This document shows, piece by piece, positions 1 to 11,393 of a stretch of DNA of 64,000 bases (the stretch's first letter is position 1; each line of letters opens with the position of its first letter). This DNA is from Solicoccozyma terricola. Its lineage: Eukaryota > Basidiomycota > Tremellomycetes > Filobasidiales > Piskurozymaceae. The stretch is taken from NCBI GenBank assembly GCA_001600875.1, contig BCLD01000001.1:829375-893374 (forward strand), read 5' to 3'. Position numbers and translations under genes: made by a program. The notes beneath the pieces were generated by a model that saw only the letters and a list, made by a program, of their open reading frames with translations, searched no databases and had not been told where the DNA came from.

Positions 1-559
1 TATTTCCTTTGTTATTCACAACCTCCCTATCCCCCCCTCCCCTACACGTTGTCGATTGTCGATCGTCATGCTGAATGAGAGCAGAGCAGGTGATGTGAAA
101 GATTCTGTGCAGATACCAGAGTGCACCAATATCAAGCTGTATCCTCTGTGTTTGGATGTGTCTGCTAGAGCAGCTGAAGTCACATCGCCGTCGCACAATT
201 CGTGCTTCTTCGCCACCAAACCCCCTCGACGATTGCACGACATTATACGATCTACCTTGATCCAATCCCAAACCTCTCGGTGGCGAAAGATGGACATGGG
301 GGGATGATGTCCTCCTTCAGTCACGTGACTCACCGGCTAAGTGGCACACCGGATAGCATGTTGCTGGTCCCGGCTGTGGAAGTCAGCCAGCAAGTTGCAG
401 ACATAATTACCAGAACATCCTCCTCTCGGACAGACCTACCATCGCTGTGTCCACACCTCCTTGCGGCCACATCCACCTAGATCTACCCTTCAAACCACCA
501 CCGCCTCCAGTTGCACTAAAGACCCCCATCCACTCACGAACTAAACCCATTCTCTCAAC
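1..559. other. Upstream intergenic region of FOX2
   Basis: No convincing gene is seen here. The open frames on both strands are short, overlap each other and match no family I recognise. The stretch holds a C-rich run near position 30 and a palindromic GTCACGTGAC box at 321-330. It then becomes pyrimidine-rich and leads into the FOX2 start, so it is best read as the FOX2 promoter and 5' leader. The window edge may cut off a neighbouring gene on the left. Confidence 0.6.
322..329. promoter_or_regulatory. CACGTGAC E-box upstream of FOX2
   Basis: The palindromic core CACGTG sits inside GTCACGTGAC, about 240 nt before the FOX2 ATG. The same CACGTGA(C/T) octamer recurs upstream of many genes in this window. 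It matches the consensus of Cbf1-type bHLH factors (RTCACRTG). Binding is inferred. Confidence 0.5.
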
Positions 560-3500
560 ATGGCTTCATCCAGCCCAGTCCGCTTCGATGACAAGGTCGT
601 CCTGATCACTGGCGCTGGTCAAGGTATAGGTCGAGCGTAAGTTTTCAGAACTCCCCTTTGTGGCAGGCCAAGGGACGTTGATACCTCGTGTCATCCAACC
701 AGCTACGCTCACTTCTTCGCTGCGCGGGGCGCCTCTGTCGTTATCAACGACGTAGCCTTGGAGTTCGCCCAGAAGGTCGTTGATGAGATCAAGAAAGGTA
801 GGCGCACCTTGCACATTCTGTCTTCTTCTATCCTACCCTTTTAACTCCCCTCGTTTCCCTTCCTTTCCTCACAGCCGGTGGTAAAGCTGCTGCAGCTCCT
901 GGTTCAGTTACGGAGGGCGCTTCCATTGTGCAAGCTGCCATCTCCGCTTTCGGTACCGTCCACATCCTCATAAACAATGCTGGTATTCTTCGCGATAAGT
1001 CGTTCAAAAAGATGAGCCAACAAGAGTTGGAGTTGGTGTTGTTGGTTCATTTGAAGGGTGCATATGAATGCACAAAGGCTTGCTGGCCAGTGTTTAGGAA
1101 GCAGAAGGTGAGCTTGCGCTGAACGGCAAAATCTGGTTGTCGAAGAGACGTGTTGACGCTTCCGATTTTTGCACAGTATGGTCGTATTCTCAACACCGCT
1201 TCCGCTGCTGGTCTGTACGGCAACATGGGACAGGCCAACTACTCTGCTGCAAAGAGTGAGTAGCCGTCTCTTCGTCGTACCGCATTTACACACAGAACTT
1301 GACTGGTTTCACATTGCCAGGTGGTCTCGTTGGCTTCACCAAGGTCCTCGCAAAGGAAGGTGTAAAATACAACATCAAATGTAATGTCATCGCTCCGGTA
1401 AGTCTCTACTCGATCGCGGCCCCCCATTATTCCGTCATTTAACTTTGAGCTCCCAATCAGATTGCTGCGTCAGCAATGACGGAAACGATCATGCCACCTG
1501 ATGTTCTCAAGCACCTGACACCGGAATTCATCGCTCCTCTTGTTGGAGTCCTGTGCTCTGAGAGCGTGAGTCCCTTGCACACTGAAATACGGACAGCTAG
1601 CATGTGAAACACTTCTTAATACAACAGGGACCTGACGTCACCGGAAGGATCTTTGAGGCTGGTGCTGGGTTCGTTTCAGAGGTCCGATACCAACGATCCC
1701 AGGGAGCAAACTTCAGGCCGGATGAGAGCTTTACTCCTTCGGCGGTCAAGCTCAAGTGGAAAGAGGTGCAAGATTTCTCAAGCGGGTCAGAGTATCCGAC
1801 TGGAATGGGCGTCAAGGATCCAGTGGTCAGTGCGCTACCCACTTTCTGCTTTACAAGCCTTTCTAACCCCTTTTCTACCACCAGCAACTTCTCGAACGCA
1901 CCAGGTCGCTCCCTCCCAACCCGCAATGCGATCCACCCATTCAATTCAACGGAAAGACGGTTCTCATCACTGGAGCTGGTGCTGGTCTTGGTCGCACTTA
2001 CGCGCTGATGTTTGCTAAACTCGGCGCGAACGTCGTCGTCAACGATGTCAGCAAGGCAAATGCGGAAAGCGTGGTCGAGGAGATCAAACAGCGTGCGTTG
2101 CATCGTTTTTAGTCTTCCCTTGCTCGAGAGTCTAATGATTTGTTCCCAAATGACCGAATAGTTGGAGCAGACGCCGTCGCCGCTCCGTTCTCGGCAGAGG
2201 ATGGTGATGCCATCGTCAAGGTTGCCATGGAGAAATTCGGTGCCATTCACGTGCTCATCGCCAATGCCGGTATTCTGAGGGACAAATCATTCCTCGCCAT
2301 GACCACCCAGGAGTGGGATTCCGTGATCGCCGTGCACGTGAAGGGTACCTTCTTGGTGAGAGCTGATTGCGGCTGCCTTTGACGTGACATTCAATGCTAA
2401 TCAACAAACCGTTCCACAGACTGCTCAAGCATGCTGGCCCATCTTCCAGGCCCAGAAATTCGGTCGTGTCGTCACAACCGCATCGAGTGTTGGTCTCTAC
2501 GGAAACTTTGGTCAAGCAAACTACTCCACCGCCAAGGCCGCCATCCTTGGTCTTACCCGAACTCTCGCCGTTGAGGGTGCCAAGTACAATATCAAGGTGA
2601 ACTGCATTGCTCCCAGCGCTGGGACTGCTATGACCAAGACCATCTGGACGCAAGAGATGGTTGACATGTTCAAACCCGATTACGTAGCGCCAGTCGTTGG
2701 ATACCTTTCATCCGCAGACTGTGAGGACAGCGGTACGATCTACGAGGTCTTCGCTGGATGGGCAGCCCAAGTTCGATGGGAGCGAACAGGAGGATTTGCT
2801 TTCCCCAATGACAAGAAGCTTCAACCCGAGGACATCGTTGCCAAGTGGGGCCAGATCACCAACTTTGAGGACGGCCGTGTTACTCACCCGGCAAGCAATC
2901 ACGAGGCACTTCAACAAATCCTCGGTAACTTTGAGAACACCTCTTCGTCCTCATCTTCCGGTGGCTCGCCCTACATTGATGAGGAGGACACCGAAGAGAT
3001 CAAGTCTGCCAAGTCGAACCCTCGTGAGACGGGCGAGTTTAAATACGACGACCGCGATGTTATCCTTTATAACCTAGGCATCGGCGCCAGAGCCGATGAA
3101 CTTAAATGGACTTATGAAGGAGCTGACGACTTTGGTGTTCTTCCTACGTTTGGCGTTATCCCGCCTTTCGGCCTGTCATCTGGTCAATCGTTTGACTACG
3201 TGCCCAACTTCAATCCGGCTAAACTTTTACATGGTGAACAGTACCTCAAGATATTTGGTCCCATTCCCAACAGCGCCACTCTTGTTAGTGAAGTGAAGTT
3301 GATGGAGGTTCTGGACAAGGGCAAGGCCGCGACTGTCACTTCGATCACAACTACAACCGACAAGCGAACTGGCAAGCCACTTTTCGAAAACCAGAGCACC
3401 GTGATGCTTCGAGGGAGTGGTGGGTTCGGTGGTAAGAAAACTGGCAAGGGTACGTCATCTTCCTTTACACTGTTTCGCACGAGATGCTCATGTGGGCACG

Positions 3501-3979
3501 ATTTATAGACCGTGGACCGGCTTCCGCTGCGAATGTGCCACCTAAGAGGAAACCGGATGCTGTGATTGAAGAGCAAACGTCTAGAGATCAGGCTGCTATT
3601 TACCGGTACGTAGTAACTCGGCAATCGTGCAATATCAACCACTTACACACGGTCCATTTTTACAACAGCTTATCTGGCGACCGCAACCCCCTACACATTG
3701 ACCCTGATTTTGCGGCGATCGGTGGATTCAAGAAGCCTAGTAAGTTCCCCTGTATATTCCATCACCAATGCTCAGTGGGCTCACGCCTCATGTGATGTTT
3801 TAGTCTTACACGGTCTTTGCTCGATGGGATTCGCCGGTAAACACGTCTACAAGAGTTTCGGTCCGTTCAGCGACATCAAGGTTCGATTCGCTGGGACCGT
3901 CATTCCGGGAGAGACGCTGGTGACTGAAATGTGGAAGGAAGGGAACAAGGTTATTTTCAGTGAGTGAAGGTGGACGTTT

Positions 3980-4026
<47 letters not shown>

Positions 4027-4161
4027 ATGATGCAGAATCCGTTTACTGACGGAGAGGTCTGGCTACTTGCAGCTACCACGGTCAAAGAGAGGAACGCACC
4101 GGCTCTTAGCTCAGCCGCTGTGACGTTACTGGACCAGGGTTCTGCGAAGGCCAAGTTGTAA
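560..4161 (+). CDS. FOX2: Peroxisomal multifunctional beta-oxidation enzyme (hydratase-2 / 3-hydroxyacyl-CoA dehydrogenase)
   Basis: Fungal type 2 multifunctional enzyme, about 900 residues from roughly ten exons. It hydrates trans-2-enoyl-CoA and oxidises the 3R-hydroxyacyl-CoA in peroxisomal fatty-acid beta-oxidation. Two tandem SDR domains are visible. The first starts [20 protein letters not shown] and carries [10 protein letters not shown] and YSAAK. The second, from about 1960, carries [17 protein letters not shown] and YSTAK. Both keep the Tyr-x3-Lys catalytic pair. The C-terminal hotdog domain has the hydratase-2 signature [16 protein letters not shown] followed by LHGLCSMG, with introns inside it. 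The protein ends in SAKAKL, a PTS1 peroxisomal signal of AKL type. The start was chosen as the first ATG directly before the Rossmann motif. The last intron (3960-4072) is unusual in containing a 44-nt G run. Overall domain order matches yeast Fox2 and no key residue is lost. Confidence 0.95.
3982..4025 (+). repeat. 44-nt poly-G tract in the last FOX2 intron
   Basis: An uninterrupted run of 44 G on the coding strand lies inside the 113-nt last intron (3960-4072), about 20 nt after the GTGAGT donor. It makes up about 40% of that intron. True length is uncertain because homopolymers this long are prone to polymerase and assembly slippage. Confidence 0.9.
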
Positions 4162-4263
4162 ATGAAGTGGAATAGTTTTTTTTTGCTTGTATATGATATC
4201 GTTTGACGACGATGCTATCTCTCGGCGATCGGCCCGTCGTCGTCGGCGGTGACTAACCGGTGT

Positions 4264-4271
4264 CACGTGAC
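4264..4271. promoter_or_regulatory. CACGTGAC E-box upstream of the methyltransferase gene
   Basis: Palindromic GTCACGTGAC about 83 nt before the ATG at 4347, in the 185-nt gap after FOX2. It is followed at once by a second CGTCAC, giving overlapping E-box-like and CRE-like (TGACGTCA) elements. Confidence 0.5.
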
Positions 4272-4346
4272 GTCACGCTCCCAACCCTTTTCGACGTCAA
4301 TTACAATTGTTCCACGGCCCATGTACCAGGTCCAACACTCACCGTC

Positions 4347-5348
4347 ATGCTCACACAGTCACCACCGTTCCTACCATCCGATGATATTCTGGAAGGATTC
4401 TCCTTCGATATGGTCGCAGCGCGTCCTCCGACTGCTCCAGACCAAGAAATCGCCATCATCGTGAGAGGGCTGAGTCGCGAGTTGAAGTTGGCTGTAGACG
4501 CGAGCCCTGGTTGTGGTGGTGTTACTTGGCCAGCAGGAGAGGTAACTATGAGCAGTCAATTATCGATGCATTTACCGTTCTGATGCCAATGGCGCTGCTT
4601 CAGGTGCTCTCAAGATACCTCTCATACAGACATGGGCAGGACGCCTCATGGCTCTCGCAAAAGAACATCCTCGAGCTGGGCAGCGGAACAGGACTGGTAG
4701 GCCTTGTCGTAGCTATGTTGGATAAAACTTCGCGTGTCGTCATAACTGATCAAGAGTAAGTGCCGTTGCCACTCAAGTCCCCTGAAGCACTTGACTATCC
4801 ACTGATGTAATCAACGAATGTCGCAGACCACTCCTCGACCTAATGCATCAAAACGTCCTCCTCAACTTTCCTTTATCCATATATCCATCTCATAACGTCC
4901 AAGTCGCAGAACTTGACTGGGGAAAATTGATTCCATTTGGCCTAGATGAAAAGCCGGATATCATCCTTGCGGCCGATTGCGTCTATTTCGAGGTGAGAAA
5001 CATTTCTGAATCCACCTGCTTCCCAATCATTCTAATCGAAAAACCGATCGATAGCCCGCATTTCCCTTACTAGTGGATATACTGTGCAAACTTGCTCCGA
5101 TCGATGAGAAGCGAGAGATCCTTTTCTGCTGGAAGAAAAGACGCAAGGTATGTTCTTGCACCTCCTCATTATGCTCGTCTTGACGACTGACGCTGGACTT
5201 TACCCTACCCCTCTAGGCAGATAAGAGATTCTTTCAACTTCTCCATAAACACTTTGCCTCTTTCACGGTAGAGGACGACAGACCTGGAGAACAGGAGATA
5301 TACGAGAAAGATGGAATAAAGTTGATGCGGCTTGTCCGCGTAAAATGA
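4347..5348 (+). CDS. METTL21/EFM6-like protein-lysine methyltransferase
   Basis: Class I SAM-dependent methyltransferase of the lysine-specific METTL21 family, about 230 residues in five exons. Reconstructed exons are 4347-4541, 4604-4755, 4827-4992, 5055-5147 and 5217-5348; each junction is GT-AG and keeps frame. Visible motifs are GGVTWPAG, the SAM-binding ILELGSGTGLVGLV, the acidic end of strand 2 (VVITDQE) and post-motif II AADCVYFEPAFPLLV, where the family's DxxY and E-x-AF-x2-L are intact across an intron. Fungal relatives of this family methylate translation elongation factor 1A, so EF1A is a plausible substrate, but that is inference. Another annotation often given to such proteins is nicotinamide N-methyltransferase-like. 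Start is the first ATG of the open frame; no upstream in-frame ATG exists. Confidence 0.82.
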
Positions 5349-5529
5349 GGTTCATTCGATTTCCACTTACGAAGCATCATGACGGCATCTGAAGAACAAC
5401 ACAAGGAATTTGTATAGGTGTACATTGATTTCATTGCAATAATCTAGATGTACTCATGATCGTCAAATTCATCGTCCCATGCCAAACTTGGCGACAATTC
5501 ACACGTCTCGTTTTCACAGACTGAATACG

Positions 5530-6494
5530 TCAAGGCTGAAACTTCATACCATTCCTCCAACACCATCCTAACACAGCCACCAAGCTGATCACCGCTCTTC
5601 CTAGACTTAACTGAATGATTGTGAATATCCAGAGTGTCCCAACGGGAGGTGCCTATCGGTGAGGCGACATGTCAGTGCCATTTCCGCTTTCATCCAGCTA
5701 GCTGCTGCTGCATACCTGCTGCATAACAAGGATATAAGAAGCCTTATTAACTAGCCAAATGAGACGAGAGCCGCATAGTATGGATGTGGTCATCAGAAGA
5801 GGATTAGTTAGCCAGTGGTTTGGGTAACGATTGGCTGCATTAAGGATGAGGATGAGTAAGTAAATCTAACCTTTGTTAATGCATCCCCTTCATGACTCAC
5901 CCATAAAGACCAGGAGTGCCAAAGCTACAAAACAACGGACTTCTTTAGCCTCACACACCTGATGCGATAAGGCGCTCGCGACTCACTGGGAACTGCTTGA
6001 ATGAGCCGGGAGACGTAGTCATCGAAAGACGGGTGTTTGGCATATTGTTTATGTGCAAGACTGGAGTCGTGAAGTTATTGCGCGATGTTGAGAAGACTTT
6101 TACCTCTCGACCCTTTTTTCCCTTTCTGAAACTAGACTCACATGTCCAGAAGTAAGTACAGAGACGAAAGTGGTATCACATATAGACCGGCCAGAAAAAT
6201 CTCATCCCCGAGATCCATTTTCTCCGTCTGAGACTGCATCTGTACCTCTCTCATCCGCGAAGACCTTGTTGTCGCCCCCTCTGGAGTGTAAGCAGCATCC
6301 GCATCTCTGTAATCCACCTCGACGAAATTTGCACCTTCCAAAGTTGACGGGATCTTGGAAATCAATGGGTCCCGACTGTGACCGGCGTTGGAACGACGAA
6401 GGACAGATGGCTGGGCTAGAAGACCAGACGCTTGTGCAAGCCTGATCTGCTCTTCGATGGAAATGTCCTCCTCGATGTCTTCGACGTTTGGCAT
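5530..6494 (-). CDS. Conserved multi-pass membrane protein (DUF7719-like), five exons
   Basis: Rebuilt by hand from short exons: 6494-6142, 6060-5987, 5924-5901, 5834-5716 and 5652-5530. All junctions are GT-AG and frame is maintained to a TGA, giving 230 residues. The N-terminal half is soluble and acidic, starting MPNVEDIEEDISIEEQIRLA. It is followed by about four hydrophobic segments: IFLAGLYVIPLSSLYLLLD, a short LALLVFM segment, LLMTTSILCGSRLIWLVNKA and a C-terminal GTLWIFTIIQLSLGRAV segment that ends near WRNGMKFQP. The pattern resembles fungal membrane proteins carrying the uncharacterised DUF7719 domain; I assign that only tentatively and propose no function. The coherent frame across a 24-nt microexon, with hydrophobic residues on both sides, is the main support. 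Confidence 0.72.
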
Positions 6495-6848
6495 GGCGTT
6501 GGTGTAGATAGATGTAGATGTCGAAAGCAAAGTTTGAGGTAGAGAAGTAGAGAGGGGTGGTCTCTGGGAATTGCGGAATTGTGGGCGTCAGAGATTGCGT
6601 GTCATGACGAAGCAACAACCTTCCCAAGAACAGAAAGAAAGGAAAAGCACCCCGACTTTCGCATGCACATTAGCTACTTTTCCAGCCAGAAGATGGCGAC
6701 TTGCCAGCAATGCTTAAAGATTCATTCATACATGCATCGCCGTCTCTCTTGGTGACGGTATGGAGCGCGATCGAACGCATGAGATGTAGTACAAGGCAGG
6801 GATATGGATATGCTCAGAAGACGCATTAGTACCCCTCTGACCAGTTTT
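6495..6848. other. Short intergenic region between the DUF7719-like gene and MTR4
   Basis: About 350 nt between two minus-strand genes: the 3' flank of MTR4 and the 5' flank of the membrane-protein gene. It contains no supported ORF, repeat or RNA gene. Confidence 0.5.
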
Positions 6849-9800
6849 CTAAAGATACAGCCTGCAACCACAACATAATCCGTCAGTTTGATATCCAACC
6901 GGAGCGAATGACACCACACGTACGAAGGGTTGAATACCACGGTGTTTGGCCTCTCCAACATCGCTAGACTCTTTGCAAACTTCTCCTCCAACTCGGTGTT
7001 ACCAATGGCCTTCGCTGCTTGGCCCATCTGACGAATCAGTTCTTGAAGGCGGCGGAAGGCGCGGATAAGCGATCCTTCAAAGGCGTCCGTCAGCTGCAAA
7101 TTGATGATCAGTATACGTTACGGGACGGGTTGTTCAATGATCCGCCCGCCTACCTTGAGAATATCGGCGAAGCTTGCCCCTTTGCACCATCGATAAACGA
7201 CCTCCATCAATTCCACCTTAAACTTCTGCACATACTCATCCGGCACAAGTGTGAGTTTGCACTCGGTTGATACTTGAGCGATCCGCCGGGCAGTCTCCTG
7301 GAGGATACGCAAGGGCGCGGCCAAATCCGCTTGCAGCTTAATCTTGGTTTCAGACTATTCAAAATTATGGCAATATTAGCGAGTCGGCCGATTCACGCTA
7401 ATAGAGACAGACCCACCTTCTCATCAAAGACGAAACAGGACAGTAACGCCGCGCAGTGTTCTGGCTCCATCGAGTTGAACGTTCCGCTGAAGATAAGCTC
7501 GGTCAAAAGGAGTTCATCACCCGTACTGATCTCGCAGGCAACACGGCCCTTCGTTTCAATGACATCGGCCGACGTAGCAAATCCAAGACGACGCAGTACT
7601 CGCTTCCTGTTCTTCAGCTCCTCCAGTTGAAGAATGCTGTGCACGGATGCAATCTTCTTCTTGGTTGCCTTGATCTCTGCATTGACGGTAACCAAGGCCT
7701 CGTACGCGGTGTAGGCTGCAGGAAGCTCGGGCGATCTAGTGATGGAACATTCGTCGATGCGCCTTTCCAACATGCCGATTTTCTGTGAAAGTGAGCCGCA
7801 ATGAGATCAGCAAGTTAGCTAAGACCAGTATGAAGGGAACGGGGTCACCCACTTTGATCAACTTCTGGAATGACTCGTCGGTGATGTTCATGTTCACGAC
7901 GGGATCGAGTGGCACAAGACCCTTCGGGAACCGCTTCTTGACCTCTCCCAACGACTTCCAAAGCTTCAACCTCTCGGACTGAGGTCGCAAATCTTTCGGC
8001 ATGACCACTCGTACTTGGCTAATGGTATGTACACGAGAGAGTAGGATGGGGACAACGACTGGTTCACCCTTGTCGTCGCCCTCAGGTGGACGAATGGTGG
8101 GCAGTGCCGCTGCAGAGTCCCTTGGAACCTGTGAACCAGTCGCACAGAGAAGAAGAACCATCACGATGTACTGGTTCTGCGGTGTCGGATCAGTTGGAGG
8201 CGCCGGTTGGCCCTTGAGCTGAAGATTTACGGTAGGCCGTCAGTAAAACGAGATCATAATGTGTTGAAGTCATCCAGCACCCACCTGAGGGTAGAGTCTC
8301 TTTTCATAGTTGACAACGACACCCCATCCAAAGTCTCGCTTCCCATCCAACACCTCGATGACACGACCCGGCTGCATGAAGGGCAACGCGTAGCTAGGGT
8401 GCGTGATAACTTCCCGAAAGTCAGCTTGAAGGCTGTCAACCTGCTTGCGGAAGTCGTAGTATTCCTCAATCTCATCCAAGCGAGGGACGTGCGTCTCCTT
8501 CTTCTTTGCCTCGAGAACTTCGAGATCTACATTGTTTCGATAGCATCAGTCAGTCAGTCTGTGGGGAGGCGAGGAAAAAAGAAAAGGATAACGCTACTCA
8601 CTTTGTTCCAACATCGGAATGCTCATCGTATTTTGGAACTGGTAGAAGCAACGCTCCAGCATGTACTCCGGACTGACTCCTTCCACTCGCATCAAATTGA
8701 GAATCATGTTGTAACCAAGATGGAAAGCAGAGTCCAGACGATCTGCCTGGCCCTTAACCATACCCTTGGCTGCTTCTGGCTCAAGTTTGGTGTCACACAT
8801 CATGATTACGATACCACGAGCATCAAGACCTCGACGACCTGCACGACCACTCATTTGCACGTATTCCTAACGAGCGGATTTTCATTAGCCACAGCTCAGA
8901 TAAACCGCATGTTCCGACTCACACCACCGGTCAAATGCCTGAACTCCTGTCCGTCGAATTTTGTCACCGCAGTAAAGACAACAGTCTTGGCAGGCATGTT
9001 CAGTCCGATAGAGAAGGTTTCAGTGGCGAACAAGATCTTGATCAGACCGTCCTGGAACAAAATCTCAATGACCTCCTTGAGGATAGGCAGTAGACCACCA
9101 TGATGGATTCCAATACCTCGCTTAAGCAGCGGCAGGATCTGCTGAATTTGGGGCAATCCCCTCTCCTCTTCCGATAGCGCAGACATCGCGTTGTTGAAGA
9201 CATTCTCCACCATTGTCGCCTGTTCAGGGGTGTTGGTGTCCTTGCTGGACATCTGTGTGGCGAGGTTCTCACATTCGCGCTTCGAGAAAGCGAAAATGAT
9301 GACGGGGTTGAGATTCTTCTTGATGATGAGTTCGACGATCTTTTCGATGTCAGATGTGCCGCCTATAACGCCCAAGCACTGTCAGACGCCAGTCAAGACG
9401 TTTTTTTTCTTTTCTTTTTCACGACATACCCTTTGAAGCACCACCTTTCCTCGTCTTCCCTTTCCGTCCTCGGCCACCCATGGGATTCGCCGGATCCTCA
9501 CCCTGCCCATCCATCAAGCTCCCCATGCTCTTCTGGAAATTGTCCTCTCTAAACACACCCTTCTCATCGACGACGAGGTACAGCCCATCCCCACCCTCAG
9601 GGAACATGTAATGTTGCAAGGGAGTCGGTCGGAAATCCGTGTAAACGACGTGACATGGTTGATCATGCAATTTGCAAATCCATTCGGCAAATTGCATAGA
9701 GTTTGGGATTGTGGCGGAGAGAAAGACGTAGCGGACTTTGTGAGGTAGTAAGATGATGGTTTCTTCCCAGACTACACCACGTTCTGAGATCGTCCGATGT

Positions 9801-11018
9801 GCATCAGCCTCCTGGTCGTTTCGACTCCTTGAGATGATATCAGCTCACCTTTGTCTCGCATGTAATGAATTTCGTCAAAGATGACCCAAGCGACTTCCCT
9901 CATCACCTCCGAGCCACGATACAACATCGACCTCAAAATCTATAGCAATCGACAAGCAGGGTCAGATAATCCCAGCCGAGCACAAACAGGGGATCGGGGG
10001 GGGGGGGGGGGNGGNGGNGGGCTCACCTCCGTCGTCATGACTAAACAACTTGCAGTAGGATTGATGGTAACATCTCCGGTCATCAATCCAACGTCTGTGA
10101 ATTCCTCTTGCAGTTCTCGGTATTTCTGATTTGACAAAGCCTGTGATATAATAGCTAGTTAAAGGACAGCGCCCAAGTTCCTCAGCGTCGAAGCCACCAT
10201 TGCCCACCTTGATTGGACTCGTATACACCACTCTCTTTTTCTCCTTCAAGCAGGTAGCAATAGCATACTCTGCTACTACAGTCTTTCCTGCACTGGTATG
10301 CGCTGATACCAGTACACTTTCATTTCGCTCGATGGAGTTGACTGATACTCGTTGGAAAGGATCCAGCGTGAATGGGTAGACTTTCGCTGGTGGATCGTTG
10401 GGAATATGGGTGGATATGGGAACATATGGAAAGTTTGGTGGGAGTGCCACTTGATGACGGACCTTGAGGGGGGAGCAGGAGGATAGAGGAGGGAAATGTC
10501 AGACTACGGTACAAACGATTCATTCCAGGTATGGGACTGCTCACCTGATGCACCAGCTTCATCTTTTCTCCTTCAGCTTGAGCAGCTGCGGCGAATCCCG
10601 TTGTAGCAGGCACTTCCCTCTCCGCTTCTTGTTCGAAATCATCCGCAAGGACTGGCATGGCTTTATCTTTTAATGCCGGATTGTTTCTACTGTGGTCGAC
10701 TTCTCCACGACTTGCTCTTACTGGCGTGTCCACTTGCATCGGTTCCTGGTCGAGTGCTTCCATTGGATCCACGACTGGAGAAGCTTTTGATTTTCCTTTC
10801 TTCTTGGGTGGTTCAACATCCTCCTCCCCTTCTACATCGACATCGACATCTGGACTAGCAGACACGACCCCAGCAGCTGCTCTCTTTTTGCTCTTTGATT
10901 TGTCCTTCTTTGAAGGGGTACCGTTGGTGCGGGAAGTCGATGGTGGAGGGTGACTGGGCCCACCAGGTCCACCACCACCTCCCCCACCTCCCCCAAGCAT
11001 GCTGAACATGCCATCCAT
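6849..11018 (-). CDS. MTR4: ATP-dependent RNA helicase Mtr4 (exosome cofactor)
   Basis: Ski2-like DExH helicase of the nuclear exosome and TRAMP complex, roughly 1,100 residues from about thirteen exons. The N-terminus ([12 protein letters not shown] then Lys/Ser-rich and acidic) is low complexity. The helicase core follows: FTLDPFQ (Q-like motif), SAHTSAGKT (motif I), [11 protein letters not shown] (DEIH, motif II), [18 protein letters not shown] and [15 protein letters not shown] (motif VI). Downstream lie the arch/KOW region and the DSHCT helical domain, with [11 protein letters not shown] near the end. The last intron must be spliced to give the canonical end FNPSLYL, with the stop at 6849-6851; reading through it would give a false tail. 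The intron at 9940-10026 contains a G/C homopolymer interrupted by three Ns. Expected role: unwinding and threading of rRNA precursors and aberrant nuclear RNA. Confidence 0.95.
9996..10021 (+). repeat. Poly-G tract with unresolved bases inside an MTR4 intron
   Basis: About 26 positions of G on the + strand (C on the MTR4 coding strand), with N at 10012, 10015 and 10018, inside the intron 9940-10026 next to its donor. The Ns show that the base caller or assembler could not settle the tract. Confidence 0.85.
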
Positions 11019-11120
11019 CCTGATCTATGGGTACTTTTGAATCGACGCTGGGATGTACAGACTACCTAGTGTTGAGTTGACCGTCTGTCTGAAATCTCCT
11101 TTGGCCGTTGTAAACAGGAT

Positions 11121-11128
11121 CACGTGAT
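11121..11128. promoter_or_regulatory. CACGTGAT E-box upstream of MTR4
   Basis: Palindromic ATCACGTGAT about 100 nt upstream of the MTR4 ATG at 11018 (minus strand). Confidence 0.5.
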
Positions 11129-11212
11129 AATTCGCCACAGCCCGCATACCGCGAGTAGCAGACAGCGACAGTGGCAGGGCATCGCATCGCATGTCCCCCT
11201 CGTCCTGCTCCC

Positions 11213-11351
11213 NNNNNNNNNNNNNNNNNNNNNNNNNNNNNNNNNNNNNNNNNNNNNNNNNNNNNNNNNNNNNNNNNNNNNNNNNNNNNNNNNNNNNNNN
11301 NNNNNNNNNNNNNNNNNNNNNNNNNNNNNNNNNNNNNNNNNNNNNNNNNNN
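11213..11351. other. Assembly gap (139 N)
   Basis: A run of 139 Ns flanked on the right by ten C. Given the other G/C homopolymers here, a sequencing-resistant poly-C/poly-G tract is a reasonable guess for the missing content. Confidence 0.95.
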
Positions 11352-11393
11352 CCCCCCCCCCAACACCCGACACAACTATACCTCACAGATCCA

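Larger units (their letters stand above)
11019..11393. other. MTR4 promoter region containing an assembly gap
   Basis: Lies between the MTR4 start and the 3' end of the GATA-factor gene, both on the minus strand. It carries a CACGTGAT box at 11121-11128, an N-gap from 11213 to 11351, and a 10-nt C run directly at the right edge of the gap. No gene is seen. Confidence 0.6.

Noticed and set aside
16..333. 105-codon frame at the left edge
   Set aside because: It overlaps a + strand frame of equal quality and matches no family. A gene truncated by the window edge cannot be excluded.
3964..4161. Frame reading through the FOX2 poly-G intron
   Set aside because: Splicing GTGAGT...TTGCAG joins the conserved hydratase end to the AKL terminus; the read-through is a poly-Gly artefact that merely shares the last exon.
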